64,000 bases of DNA, taken from contig NZ_PVTY01000007.1 in NCBI RefSeq assembly GCF_003003175.1, forward strand, positions 1 through 64,000, written 5' to 3'. This DNA comes from Nesterenkonia sandarakina (GTDB lineage: Bacteria; Actinomycetota; Actinomycetes; Actinomycetales; Micrococcaceae). Made by a program: the position numbers and the translations under genes. Below are positions 17,067-24,982 of this stretch, piece by piece (position 1 is the first letter of the stretch; every line of letters begins with the position of its first letter). The notes under the pieces are model-generated. The model did no database searches, was not told the origin of the DNA, and saw only the letters and a program-made list of their open reading frames with translations.

Positions 17067-17373
17067 GGCCAGATTCGATGAGACGATCCACGCCCCGGTC
17101 CGGCTGCGGATCTGCGGGCTGCTTCGCCCGGTGGATGATCTCGACTTCGCGGTGCTGCGCGACACCTTGGAGGTCTCCGATGCGACACTCTCCAAGCACC
17201 TGAAGACTCTCGCGGCCGCAGGATACGTCTCCTCCAGGAAGGCCGCCTCCGCGGAACGCGGAGACGCCCGGCAGATCACCTGGCTCTCGCTCACCAAGAC
17301 CGGACGCTCGGCGTTTGCCGCGCACGTGCGGGCGCTGCAGGAGATCGCAGGGTCGGCACGTCCCCTTGACTGA
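17059..17373 (+). CDS. Winged-helix transcriptional regulator
   Basis: A 104-residue wHTH protein. APVRLRICGLLRPVDDLDFA is the first helix pair and VLRDTLEVSDATLSKHLKTL carries the recognition helix. YVSSRKAASAERGDARQITW is the wing, followed by LSLTKTGRSAFAAHV. It belongs to the short ArsR/MarR-like group (HTH_34 type) that lacks metal-binding cysteines. It starts within the end of the upstream gene (8-nt overlap) and so is made together with the membrane protein. Autoregulation through the inverted repeat at 16570-16598 is inferred. The ligand is unknown. Confidence 0.8.
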   Translation: MAEARFDETIHAPVRLRICGLLRPVDDLDFAVLRDTLEVSDATLSKHLKTLAAAGYVSSRKAASAERGDARQITWLSLTKTGRSAFAAHVRALQEIAGSARPLD

Positions 17374-17428
17374 GGTCGACGACTGAGCTCAGCGAACCGC
17401 GAGCTGGCATTCTCAGTCCGCGAGAGAC

Positions 17429-18325
17429 CTACTGCAGGTCCAGGCCGAATCGGACGCCGGTGAGCTCCTCGGACACCTCCCAGAGCCGGGTCGCCAGGGC
17501 AGGGTCACTGGCCTTCGCCGAGCGTCCGACCAGGGCCGGGCTGCCGTGCAGCTCCCAACGACCGTCTGGCCCGACGTAGCTGGCTCCAGGCAGGTCCTGG
17601 GTGGCTGCGAAAAGCGTGGGAAGCGCTCCCTGTTGGCTGGTCTGCGCCAGAAGCCGGCCCGCCAGATTGACCGTGGCGACGAGTGGCTTGCTGCGGCCCT
17701 TGATCCCGAGATTGGTCGCCGAATAGCCGGGATGCGAGGCGAGGGAGCGGACCTCGGAGCCGGAGCCGCGCAGTCGGCGTTCGAGATCCAGGGTGAAGAG
17801 CAGGTTTGCGAGCTTGGACTGGCCATACGTCTCGGCGAGCGAGTAGCGGCGGGTGCGCAGCGCGAGGTCCTGGAAGTGGATGTCCCCGGCCCGATGCGCC
17901 CCGGAGGCGAGCGTGACGACCCGGTCGATCACATGAGGCAGAAGCAGATTCGTCAGCGCGAAGTGGCCCAGGTGATTCGTGCCGAACTGCAGGTCGAATC
18001 CATCCCTGGTCACCGCGCCTCGTCCGCCTGCGACCCCGGCGTTGTTGATCAACAGATCCAGCGGGCCGCTCCAGGACTGGGTGAAGTCCCTGACCGAGGC
18101 CAGGTCCGCCAGGTCGAGGCGACGCACCTCGGTGCTTCCCGACATGGTCGCCGCGACCGCGCGGCCGCGCTCGGTGTCCCTCACGCCGAGCACCACATGG
18201 GCCCCGGCCTGGGCCAGCGCTCCTGCCGTCGCGAGCCCGACCCCGCTGGTGGCTCCGGTGACCAGCGCGGTCCGGCCGCGGAGCACTGGGAGGTCTGCTG
18301 CGGTCCAGGGGTGGTGATCCATCAC
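17429..18325 (-). CDS. SDR family NAD(P)-dependent oxidoreductase
   Basis: The 298-residue protein has the classical TGATSGVG nucleotide-binding loop, NNAG (LLINNAGVAGG), catalytic Ser in VTLASGAHR and the YGQSK catalytic Tyr/Lys pair. The C-terminal PGYSATNLG is typical of the retinol-dehydrogenase/light-dependent-reductase-like branch. Starts at 18325 (GTG) and 18322 (ATG) are adjacent, with AGG upstream. It probably reduces or oxidises a lipophilic carbonyl or alcohol. No pathway is suggested by neighbours: a decayed regulator lies upstream and a convergent wHTH operon lies downstream. Confidence 0.87.
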   Translation of the reverse strand: MMDHHPWTAADLPVLRGRTALVTGATSGVGLATAGALAQAGAHVVLGVRDTERGRAVAATMSGSTEVRRLDLADLASVRDFTQSWSGPLDLLINNAGVAGGRGAVTRDGFDLQFGTNHLGHFALTNLLLPHVIDRVVTLASGAHRAGDIHFQDLALRTRRYSLAETYGQSKLANLLFTLDLERRLRGSGSEVRSLASHPGYSATNLGIKGRSKPLVATVNLAGRLLAQTSQQGALPTLFAATQDLPGASYVGPDGRWELHGSPALVGRSAKASDPALATRLWEVSEELTGVRFGLDLQ

Positions 18326-18567
18326 CTGAGACTACTGATGCATCGGCACAGGACAAACCTGCTCAGCAGGCTCAGCTGAGGTGTGAGGCCCGCTCCACCG
18401 GCAGCCACAGTTCGGTCGTGGCGGTGCTGAAATCGGCGGCGCGGTCGAGCACCGCCACGATCGACGGTCCGGGGCGCAGCCGCCAGCCCGTGCTCGACAG
18501 CCCTGGCGCAACATCCAAGGCCTGACATCCTGAGCACGACATCCCCGGCGCGGCAGCCAGATCCGGA

Positions 18568-19128
18568 TCAGGGCACCCAGCGGTAGCGGTGCTCGGGGCG
18601 TGCCGCCTGGCCGTAGCGCAGGGTCAGCTCCGCCCGGCCTTCGGCGCACAGGTGCTCCAGATAGCGGCGGGCCGTGACTCGGGCAATCCCGGTGGTCTCC
18701 GAGACCTCGACGGCGGAGACGTCGGCGTCGGTGGAGCGCAGCACCTCGGCCACGCGTTCGGCGGTCGCCAGGGTCAGACCTTTGGCCATCGAGCGGGAAG
18801 CCATCGGCCGCATCATCCCGAAGAGCGCGTCGACGTCGTTCTGCGGGACGGTGGACAGCGCGGCCATCCGCTTGCGTGCGGCGGCGTAGCGTTCGAGCTG
18901 ATCGCGCAGCTGGCGCAGCGGGAAGGGCTTGATCAGGTAGTGCAGCGCCCCCATCGCCATGGCGGTGCGCACATGCTCGACGTCGCGCAGCGCGGTGATC
19001 AGCACGACGTCGACCACGCCGACCTCGCGCAGCCAGGCGGCGCTGCGGAGCTCCTCGAGCACCGCCAGCCCGGTCCGGTCGGGCGCCGGCCCCGCGTGCG
19101 GCGGAGTGAGCTCTCGGACATGGTCCCT
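18568..19128 (-). pseudogene. Truncated CitB/DctR-type response regulator
   Basis: The frame encodes the second half of a receiver domain (VVLITALRDVEHVRTAMAMG, then HYLIKPF with the conserved Lys) and the C-terminal HTH (TTGIARVTARRYLEHL) of a DctR/DpiA-type regulator. The first half, including the phosphorylation-site Asp, is missing. Upstream of DRTGLAVLEEL only HVRELTP resembles the family, then a TGA follows at 19129-19131. No sensor kinase is nearby. Even if translated from an internal GTG it could not be phosphorylated in the normal way. It looks like a remnant of a two-component system that may once have controlled a carboxylate transporter. Confidence 0.75.
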
Positions 19129-19177
19129 TCACGGCGGAGCAATGCCGCCGAAACACCGGCTCCTTAGGCTTCAACAC

Positions 19178-19236
19178 GTGTATACGACCGCGTCCACAAG
19201 CGCGGATACACCCGTCTCGGGGATGCACTGCATCCC
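19178..19236. promoter_or_regulatory. Two palindromic sites upstream of the ABC operon
   Basis: GGGATGCA-C-TGCATCCC (19220-19236) is a perfect palindrome 52 nt before the lipoprotein start. Just upstream, GTGTATACGACCGCG (19178-19192) pairs imperfectly with CGCGGATACAC (19201-19211). Either could be an operator for the importer; the regulator is unknown. Confidence 0.35.
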
Positions 19237-19288
19237 GCGCAGACGACTCCGTTCACGTTCAGAAGATTCAGCCTCAGGAAATGGGACC

Positions 19289-20230
19289 ATGAAAACCACT
19301 GCTCTGCGGACGACCACGTTCACCGCCGTTGTCATGACCTCCGCCCTGACCCTGACCGGATGCACCGGCGAACCCGACCGAGAAGATGACGACGTCATCA
19401 GCATCGCCACCCAGCGTCAGCCACACCTCTACGCTCCCTACGCCTACGAGGACTTCGCACCCGAAGGAACGACCATCGAAGTCGTGCCGATGGATACCTC
19501 CACCGATCAGATGACCGCGCTGCTCTCCGGTGACGTGGACTTCGCACTGATGGGCGTCCCGACCGTGATCACCGGGGTCTCGGAGGGATCTGACATCACG
19601 CTCGTCGCCTCCGGCGCCGACGGCGGCAGCGGACTCATCGGTGATGCCGAGATCGAGGGCGTCACCGACCTAGAAGGCAGAACTGTGGGCTACGTCCCCG
19701 GCTCCTCGCAGGAGATGGCGTTCCGGCTGCTGGCCGAGGAAGCGGGACTGGACCCGGACACCGACATCAACATGGTCAATCTCGGTTACGCCGACATGCA
19801 TGACGCCTTGAGCAGCGGGGACATCGACGCCTTCGCAGGAGCCGAGGTCGGGGTCTCGCTCTCGCTTCTGGAGGGTGCCGAGCCGGTCGAAGACATCTAT
19901 ACCACGCCCCTGGGTCCGGTGAACATCGGACTTGCGACCACCGGCACGCTCGCCGAGGAGAATCCCGATCTGGTCCAGGAGCTGCTCGGCATCCATGAGC
20001 AGGCGACGGCCCACCTCGAGGAGAACCCCAGCGAGTGGATCGAAGCCGTCCAGGAGCAGTTCTCCTTCGAGAACGAGGTCTTGGAGCAGGCGGTAGAGAA
20101 CATCTGGCTGCGTTCGGACATCGACGAGGAGTACCGCAGCAACATCGACGAGCTGGCGCTGCAGATGCAGGAGCTGGAGATCATCTCTGAGGCACCCGTG
20201 GCAGACGACGTCGTCACCGAGATGGAGTGA
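19289..20230 (+). CDS. ABC transporter substrate-binding lipoprotein (NitT/TauT type)
   Basis: The 313-residue protein has a lipoprotein signal with lipobox LTGC (C25) and a mature part that matches NMT1/THI5-like binding proteins: TDQMTALLSGDVDFALMG, then GVTDLEGRTVGYVPGSSQEM. These bind sulfonates, nitrate, thiamine precursors or aromatic acids outside the membrane. The mature protein is very acidic. The ATG at 19289 has AGGA upstream; a longer frame to 18959 is not supported. The permease follows after 7 nt and the ATPase after that. The substrate is not evident. No sulfonate monooxygenase or thiamine gene is adjacent. Confidence 0.87.
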   Translation: MKTTALRTTTFTAVVMTSALTLTGCTGEPDREDDDVISIATQRQPHLYAPYAYEDFAPEGTTIEVVPMDTSTDQMTALLSGDVDFALMGVPTVITGVSEGSDITLVASGADGGSGLIGDAEIEGVTDLEGRTVGYVPGSSQEMAFRLLAEEAGLDPDTDINMVNLGYADMHDALSSGDIDAFAGAEVGVSLSLLEGAEPVEDIYTTPLGPVNIGLATTGTLAEENPDLVQELLGIHEQATAHLEENPSEWIEAVQEQFSFENEVLEQAVENIWLRSDIDEEYRSNIDELALQMQELEIISEAPVADDVVTEME

Positions 20231-20237
20231 GGCGCTG

Positions 20238-21062
20238 ATGACAGCTCTCGCCCCCACGGCCTCTGCAGAAGTGCGTGAAGCTCCGCCGCGACACGAACCG
20301 GCCGCGCCGAGACGTCGGCGCTGGTCACCGCGGGCTCTACTGCTGGCGCTCCCAGTCCCGATCGCGGTGCTCGTGCTCTGGAGCCTCGGCGTGCAGTTCA
20401 GCTGGAACTTGCCCTTCGGCATCCGCATGGCGCAGCTGCCGACTCCGTCCCAGGTCGGGATTCGCCTTGCGGACCTGTTCTTCGGCGGTCTGGTCCCCGG
20501 GCCCTACAGCGGAGATATCTGGAGACATATCTGGGCCTCCCTGGTTCGCGCGGGCAGCGGATTCGCCCTGGCGGCCGCGCTCGCCGTGCCGTTCGGGATC
20601 CTGCTGGGACGATCCAGGAGCGTCACGCAGCTCTTCGAGCCGCTGATCAACATCGTGCGCCCCATACCTGTGACCGCATGGGCTCCGTTGGCGCTGATCG
20701 TCATCGGCATCGGGGACCGCTCCGCGATCTTTCTGGTCTTCCTCGCGGCCTTCTTCCCCATGCTGATCAGCACCTCTGCCGCGGCGGCGCAGGTTCCCCC
20801 ACGGCTGCTCGAGGCGGCCGCCATGCTGGGCATGAAGCCCTGGAAGCGAATGATCCTCGTCGTCGCCCCGGCCTCGGTGCCGGGCATCTTCAGCGGGCTC
20901 CGCGTGGGCCTTGGCCTGGCGTGGGCGCTCCTGGTCGTCGGTGAGATGACCGGCGTCAACATCGGACTCGGCGCGATGATCATGGAAGGCCGAGTCGTTT
21001 CACAGATCGACCTGATCATGTCCGGAATGATCATCATCGGGATCTTGGGGGTTCCTCTCTGA
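20238..21062 (+). CDS. ABC transporter permease (NitT/TauT type), 3' end frameshifted
   Basis: The 274-residue protein has about six membrane segments and the inner-membrane-component EAA loop (LLEAAAMLGMKPWKRMILVV). The frame ends early with GILGVPL. The coding run GGGGG at 21047-21051 is the cause: with four G the frame becomes GFLSDRFLVFALKVISRNR and ends at 21129 in TGA, overlapping the ATPase start as ATGA. That restored layout is the normal one for this family, so either the sequence has an extra G or the protein has recently lost its last 20 residues. The lost part includes the end of the last helix, and function could suffer. Confidence 0.82.
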   Translation: MTALAPTASAEVREAPPRHEPAAPRRRRWSPRALLLALPVPIAVLVLWSLGVQFSWNLPFGIRMAQLPTPSQVGIRLADLFFGGLVPGPYSGDIWRHIWASLVRAGSGFALAAALAVPFGILLGRSRSVTQLFEPLINIVRPIPVTAWAPLALIVIGIGDRSAIFLVFLAAFFPMLISTSAAAAQVPPRLLEAAAMLGMKPWKRMILVVAPASVPGIFSGLRVGLGLAWALLVVGEMTGVNIGLGAMIMEGRVVSQIDLIMSGMIIIGILGVPL

Positions 21063-21125
21063 TCGATTCCTGGTCTTCGCCTTGAAAGTCATCTCCCGCA
21101 ATCGCCCCGTCCTCCAGGAGGTCAC

Positions 21126-21923
21126 ATGAGCATCACCGCCGACTCACCATCGATGACGACCCAGACCACCGAAGCGCTGTCCTTCACGAACGTCGGAAAA
21201 CGCTACGGCGAGGGACCCTTCGCCATGCAGGGATTCGACCTCCAGGTCAGCCCCGGGGAGCTGGTCGCGATCGTCGGGGCGAGCGGATGCGGAAAAAGCA
21301 CCGTGCTCCGAATGATCGCCGGCTTCGAATCGCATTCCGAAGGCGAGATCACCCTGGACGGCAACCCTGTCTCCTCCCCCGGCCCTGATCGCGGATTCGT
21401 CTTCCAGGACTATGGCTTGTTTCCGTGGCTCAGCGTCGCGGAGAACGTCGAGCTGGGACCGAAGCAGAAGGGACTCCCCCGTGCCCATAGGCGTGATCTG
21501 GTCGAGCAGCACCTGGATCTGGTGGGGCTCGGCCGGGTCAGGGACAAGTACCCCCATCAGCTCTCTGGCGGCATGCAGCAGCGCGTGGCGATCGCCCGCG
21601 TGCTGGCGAACCGGCCCACAGTGATGCTCATGGACGAACCCTTCGGGGCCCTGGATGCATTGACTCGGGAACAGATGCAGTCCGACCTTTCCCAGATCCG
21701 ACGCTCTGTGGGGACGACCGTGCTGTTCGTCACGCACAGCATCGAAGAAGCGGTGCGCCTCGCCGATCGGGTGGTCATCATGACCGGTGGGCTGTCCCAG
21801 GGTATTCCCGGTCACATCCGACGCATCTTCGACGTCACTCTCGGACTGGATCGTGACCCGACCAGCGTCGAGTTCACCGATCTGGAGCGCCTAATCTCCC
21901 AGGAAGTCCACGCCCAGGGCTGA
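21126..21923 (+). CDS. ABC transporter ATP-binding protein (NitT/TauT type)
   Basis: The 265-residue ATPase has Walker A GASGCGKST, Q-loop FQDYGLFPW, signature LSGGMQQRVAIARVL, Walker B VMLMDEPFGALD and switch His in LFVTHSIEEAV. These features, and the tail KLADRVVIMTG-like stretch (LADRVVIMTGGLSQGI), fit the SsuB/TauB/NrtD group. It would energise the permease encoded before it. The ATG at 21126 has AGGAGG 6 nt upstream. The gene is convergent with the MFS gene with a 7-nt gap and no visible terminator. Confidence 0.92.
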   Translation: MSITADSPSMTTQTTEALSFTNVGKRYGEGPFAMQGFDLQVSPGELVAIVGASGCGKSTVLRMIAGFESHSEGEITLDGNPVSSPGPDRGFVFQDYGLFPWLSVAENVELGPKQKGLPRAHRRDLVEQHLDLVGLGRVRDKYPHQLSGGMQQRVAIARVLANRPTVMLMDEPFGALDALTREQMQSDLSQIRRSVGTTVLFVTHSIEEAVRLADRVVIMTGGLSQGIPGHIRRIFDVTLGLDRDPTSVEFTDLERLISQEVHAQG

Positions 21924-21930
21924 CCTCCGG

Positions 21931-23208
21931 CTAGAGCACGTCCACCCGGCGGCCGGCGAAGAGTCCCACCACCGCCATCACGACGACGGCTGCAGCGATG
22001 ATCCACAGCACCGGGGACCAGGAGCCGGTGAACTCGAACAACGTGCCGGCCAGCAGCGGGCCCACGGCGGCGAGCAGATAGCCGACTCCCTGAGCCATGC
22101 CGGAGAGACGACTGGCCTCCGCTGAGGTCCGGGCGCGCATGCTGATCAAGGTCAGTCCTGCCAGCAGGTTTCCTCCGGAGGCGAAGCCGACGATCAGCGC
22201 CCAGGCCGGCATCGCCGCAGGCAGGAAGATGATGCCGAGCACCCCGATGAACATGATGGCTGCCAGCGCCACGACCACCGCGCGCTGGTCCTGAGCGCGC
22301 TGCATGATCGGACCCATCACCAGGCTCGCAAGGATCCCGATGGCCTGGTAGGCGCCGAGCCAGAAGCCTGCGGCTGCCTCGGTGACGCCGTGGGAGGTCT
22401 GGATGGCCGGGAACCAGGTCAGCATCAGGTAGAAGATCCCTGACTGCAGGGCGAAGTAGGCGGTGACCTGCCAGGCGACCGCGGAGCGCCACATCGTGCG
22501 GCTCCGGGAGCCCGCCGCAGGCAGCGCCGGGTCAGGGACCGCTGAACCCACATCGGCTCCGGCGGCAGCCGCTGGGCTCGTGAGGTCTGACCCGCCAGGC
22601 GTCGCGGCGGAGCCGGAATCGGTCCGCTGCGGGCCTCGAAGCCGGACTCCCCAGAGGGCGGCGGAGACGAGCGCGAAGAGGGCCGAGACTCCGAGGGTGA
22701 ATTCCCACCCCCTGGCCGCGGCCACCGGCACCGCCGTGCCGGAGGCGACCGCCGCACAGCCGACGAGCACGGCCGTATAGAGCCCGGTCATGACCGGCAC
22801 TCGGGCGGGGAAGTCACGTTTGACCACCGCCGGGACCAGCACATTGCCCACCCCGATGGCGGCGCTGAGGATCACGGTGCCGGCGAAGAGCGAGAAGCTG
22901 CCCAGCGGCAGAGACCGCAGCAGCGTGCCGAGTCCCAGCAGCAGCAGTGAGACGAAGATCGTCCGCTCCAGGCCCCAGCGGCGCCCGAGCGCGGCCACGA
23001 AGAGCGCCACGACGCCGAAGCCCAGTGCGGGGATGGCGCCGAGGAGCCCCAGGGCTGCCGGACCCAGCCCGGTGTCCTCACCGATACGTTCGATGAGTGG
23101 ACCCACCGCGGTGATCGCGGGACGCAGATTGGCCGCCACGATCAGCACCGTGACGACCATCAGCAGATGCGGCAGACCCCGAGGCGCAGACTCCCCGGCA
23201 GCGCTCAT
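21931..23208 (-). CDS. MFS transporter, CynX/NimT family
   Basis: The 425-residue protein has 12 predicted membrane segments and the family opening VVTVLIVAANLRPAITAVGP. A Ser/Ala/Gly-rich cytoplasmic loop of about 45 residues splits two six-helix halves, as expected. CynX/NimT proteins export or import small compounds such as cyanate or 2-nitroimidazole; the substrate here is unknown. The next gene upstream, 7 nt away on the same strand, is an Lrp regulator. The pair is therefore likely an operon in which Lrp controls its own exporter, possibly of an amino-acid-like compound. Confidence 0.87.
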   Translation of the reverse strand: MSAAGESAPRGLPHLLMVVTVLIVAANLRPAITAVGPLIERIGEDTGLGPAALGLLGAIPALGFGVVALFVAALGRRWGLERTIFVSLLLLGLGTLLRSLPLGSFSLFAGTVILSAAIGVGNVLVPAVVKRDFPARVPVMTGLYTAVLVGCAAVASGTAVPVAAARGWEFTLGVSALFALVSAALWGVRLRGPQRTDSGSAATPGGSDLTSPAAAAGADVGSAVPDPALPAAGSRSRTMWRSAVAWQVTAYFALQSGIFYLMLTWFPAIQTSHGVTEAAAGFWLGAYQAIGILASLVMGPIMQRAQDQRAVVVALAAIMFIGVLGIIFLPAAMPAWALIVGFASGGNLLAGLTLISMRARTSAEASRLSGMAQGVGYLLAAVGPLLAGTLFEFTGSWSPVLWIIAAAVVVMAVVGLFAGRRVDVL

Positions 23209-23215
23209 GCGGGAC

Positions 23216-23689
23216 TCACTCGTCGAAGGACTTCCCGGTGTTCAGATGTGGGCGCTGACTCTTGATGATCTTCATCGGGAAGGCGGAGTCCGTGCCCTGG
23301 ACCCCGGGAATGGTCAGCACCTTCTTGGTGAGGAACCGCTCATAGGCGTGCAGATCGGCGACGGCGACGCGGGCGAAGTAGTCGGGCGAGCCGAAGAGCC
23401 GGAGCAGCTCGAGGACCTCCTCGTAACCTGCCATGGTGTCTTCGAAGCGTTCGACGGTCTCGCGGTCTCCCCATTTGAGCTCGATGTCCAGACCGACCTC
23501 GAAGGACTGACCCAGAGACTCGGGGTTGATGTCCGCGGTGTAGCCCAGGATGACGCCTTCGGCCTCCAGTCGCTGGACGCGGCGCAGGCAGGGACCGGCG
23601 GTGAGTCCGACCTTCTGGGCCAACGCCGCATTGGAGATTCGTCCGTCTTCCCGCAGCGCAGAAATGATTGCGCGATCCACACCGTCCAT
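23216..23689 (-). CDS. Lrp/AsnC family transcriptional regulator
   Basis: The 157-residue protein has the N-terminal HTH (DGRISNAALAQKVGLTAGPC, then LRRVQRLEAEGVILGYTADI) and the C-terminal RAM effector domain, including FGSPDYFARVAVADL. These proteins form dimers or octamers and respond to amino acids. The start is ATG at 23689. It precedes the MFS gene by 7 nt. A palindrome at 23743-23753, upstream of its start, may be its operator. The ligand cannot be deduced. Confidence 0.9.
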   Translation of the reverse strand: MDGVDRAIISALREDGRISNAALAQKVGLTAGPCLRRVQRLEAEGVILGYTADINPESLGQSFEVGLDIELKWGDRETVERFEDTMAGYEEVLELLRLFGSPDYFARVAVADLHAYERFLTKKVLTIPGVQGTDSAFPMKIIKSQRPHLNTGKSFDE

Positions 23690-23742
23690 CGTCTGATTCT
23701 TGCACCAGATTCACCGCTTCGGCGGTTGGGGCACCAAAATTC

Positions 23743-23753
23743 CCACATTGTGG
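23743..23753. promoter_or_regulatory. Palindrome upstream of the Lrp gene
   Basis: CCACA-T-TGTGG is a perfect inverted repeat, extended by AT pairs further out, 54 nt before the Lrp start. It is a plausible autoregulatory site. Confidence 0.4.
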
Positions 23754-23922
23754 AAACGTCGTCCAGGGTGGCAGGGCACCGGAAGAACGTCTCGATCCGG
23801 TCCTTCCGTCACAGCTGGGTCACTCACATGTTATTCACAGAAACGTTGATAACAGCCAGGTAACGAAGCATTTTCCGCGTGATTCCGGGCTTCTTGGGTG
23901 CCTGACGTCACCCAAGCTCCGG

Positions 23923-23951
23923 TTGACGCAATCAAATCGAGACCTTTTACT
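23923..23951 (+). promoter_or_regulatory. Promoter of the Rpf gene
   Basis: TTGACG (23923-23928), 17 nt, TTTACT (23946-23951). The start point would be near 23958, giving a leader of about 205 nt before the ATG at 24163. Confidence 0.55.
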
Positions 23952-23959
23952 GGTTAACG

Positions 23960-24160
23960 GACATCTTCTGTGATGCCGCTGTGACGACTGGGCCACCGTT
24001 CCCAGGCTCACCACACGGCATCAGGAAGCACCGGGGTCGGCTACCCACCACCGTCCATGCCGACTCGGGTGAAACTTGACCGCTACACACCATGAAGGCG
24101 GACGGTGACACTAGGACGGCCCGGGAGGGTCACGAGTGCAGGGACTTCGGGACTCAACTC
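23960..24160 (+). promoter_or_regulatory. Long rpf leader; candidate c-di-AMP (ydaO/yuaA) riboswitch
   Basis: About 200 nt of structured, non-coding leader precede the Rpf gene. Resemblance to the ydaO/yuaA class is partial: CACCGGGGTCGGCTACCCA (24030-24048), CGGGTGAAAC near 24067, and GACCGCTACACACC...AAGGCG near 24079-24102, which recalls the conserved CAGCUAACCUCGUAGGCG. The 3' part can form GTGAC/GTCAC (around 24107 and 24131). Rpf genes are classic targets of this riboswitch in actinobacteria. Several consensus bases differ, so this is a candidate only. Confidence 0.4.
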
Positions 24161-24162
24161 TC

Positions 24163-24891
24163 ATGCAGACCAAGCAGACTTTCAAGAAGGTTCTCGGCGG
24201 CTCTCTCGCTGCCGCCACGCTGGCCGGTGCGGCCGTCGTCGCTCAGGCCCCGGCCGCAAGCGCCTCGGGTCAGTGGGACCAGCTCGCACAGTGCGAGTCC
24301 GGTGGCAACTGGTCGATCAACACCGGCAACGGCTACTACGGCGGCGTGCAGTTCTCCCAGCAGTCCTGGCAGGCAGTGGGCGGCTCCGGTCTCCCCAGTG
24401 ATGCCAGCAAGTCCGAGCAGATCAGCCGGGCACACGCACTCTGGGAGATCCAGGGCTGGGGCGCATGGCCCTCCTGCTCCGCGCAGCTCGGCCTCTCCGG
24501 CAACCCGGGTGGCGGCGGCAACACTGCTCCCGCACAGTCCGAGCCGGCACCGGAGCAGTCAGCTCCCGAGCCCGCACCGGCCCCTGAGCCAGCACCCGCT
24601 CCTGAGCCCGCACCGGCGCCCGAGCCAGCACCCGCTCCTGAGCCCGCACCGGCCCCCGAGCCAGCACCCGCACCGGCACCTGAGCCCGCCCCCGTGGAGC
24701 AGGCACCGCAGCAGGTCGAGGTTCAGACCTCGGGCGAGACCTACACCGTGCAGGCCGGCGACTCGCTGTCCAGCATCGCCAACGCTCTGGGCCTCGACTG
24801 GAACGACATCTGGAACGCCAACACTGACACCGTCCAGGATCCGAACCTGATCTTCGTCGGCGATCAGCTGAAGCTGCCCGTCGCAGGCTGA
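24163..24891 (+). CDS. Resuscitation-promoting factor with LysM domain
   Basis: A secreted 242-residue protein. A Sec signal (residues 1-33, ending ASA) is followed by an Rpf transglycosylase domain (residues about 35-108) with the catalytic Glu in QCESGGNW and GGVQFSQQSWQAVGG. A repetitive Pro/Ala/Glu linker spans about 60 residues, and a C-terminal LysM module (YTVQAGDSLSSIANALGLDW) binds peptidoglycan. It should cleave the glycan strand outside the cell and promote growth resumption. ATG 24163 gives a clean signal peptide; a GTG at 24136 adds nine residues. The Shine-Dalgarno is poor, which fits control through the structured leader. A terminator follows. Confidence 0.92.
   Translation: MQTKQTFKKVLGGSLAAATLAGAAVVAQAPAASASGQWDQLAQCESGGNWSINTGNGYYGGVQFSQQSWQAVGGSGLPSDASKSEQISRAHALWEIQGWGAWPSCSAQLGLSGNPGGGGNTAPAQSEPAPEQSAPEPAPAPEPAPAPEPAPAPEPAPAPEPAPAPEPAPAPAPEPAPVEQAPQQVEVQTSGETYTVQAGDSLSSIANALGLDWNDIWNANTDTVQDPNLIFVGDQLKLPVAG
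24568..24675 (+). repeat. Three 36-bp tandem repeats in the rpf linker
   Basis: Three near-identical 36-nt units start at 24568, 24604 and 24640, each encoding EPAPAPEPAPAP. They differ at one or two positions. Such in-frame repeats can expand or shrink and would change linker length. Confidence 0.85.
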
Positions 24892-24919
24892 TTCAACATT
24901 GTGCCACCCGGCACACCAT

Positions 24920-24952
24920 GAGGGGGCGTCAGCGCACAGCTGACGCCCCCTC
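24920..24952 (+). terminator. Terminator of the Rpf gene
   Basis: GAGGGGGCGTCAGC (24920-24933), a 5-nt loop, and GCTGACGCCCCCTC (24939-24952) form a perfect 14-bp stem 28 nt after the stop. Confidence 0.85.
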
Positions 24953-24982
24953 ACTGTGTGTCCCACCGAAGTGAGGAGCCCT

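Noticed and set aside
18372-18540. Coding-like stretch on the minus strand (RPGPSIVAVLDRAADFSTAT, then TELWLPVE) before the decayed regulator
   Set aside because: It has no start codon and no domain I can name. It may be a fragment of another gene, but I cannot support a call.
24568-24675. Repeats in rpf as a CRISPR-like array
   Set aside because: Repeats are directly adjacent, in frame and encode a Pro/Ala/Glu linker; there are no spacers.
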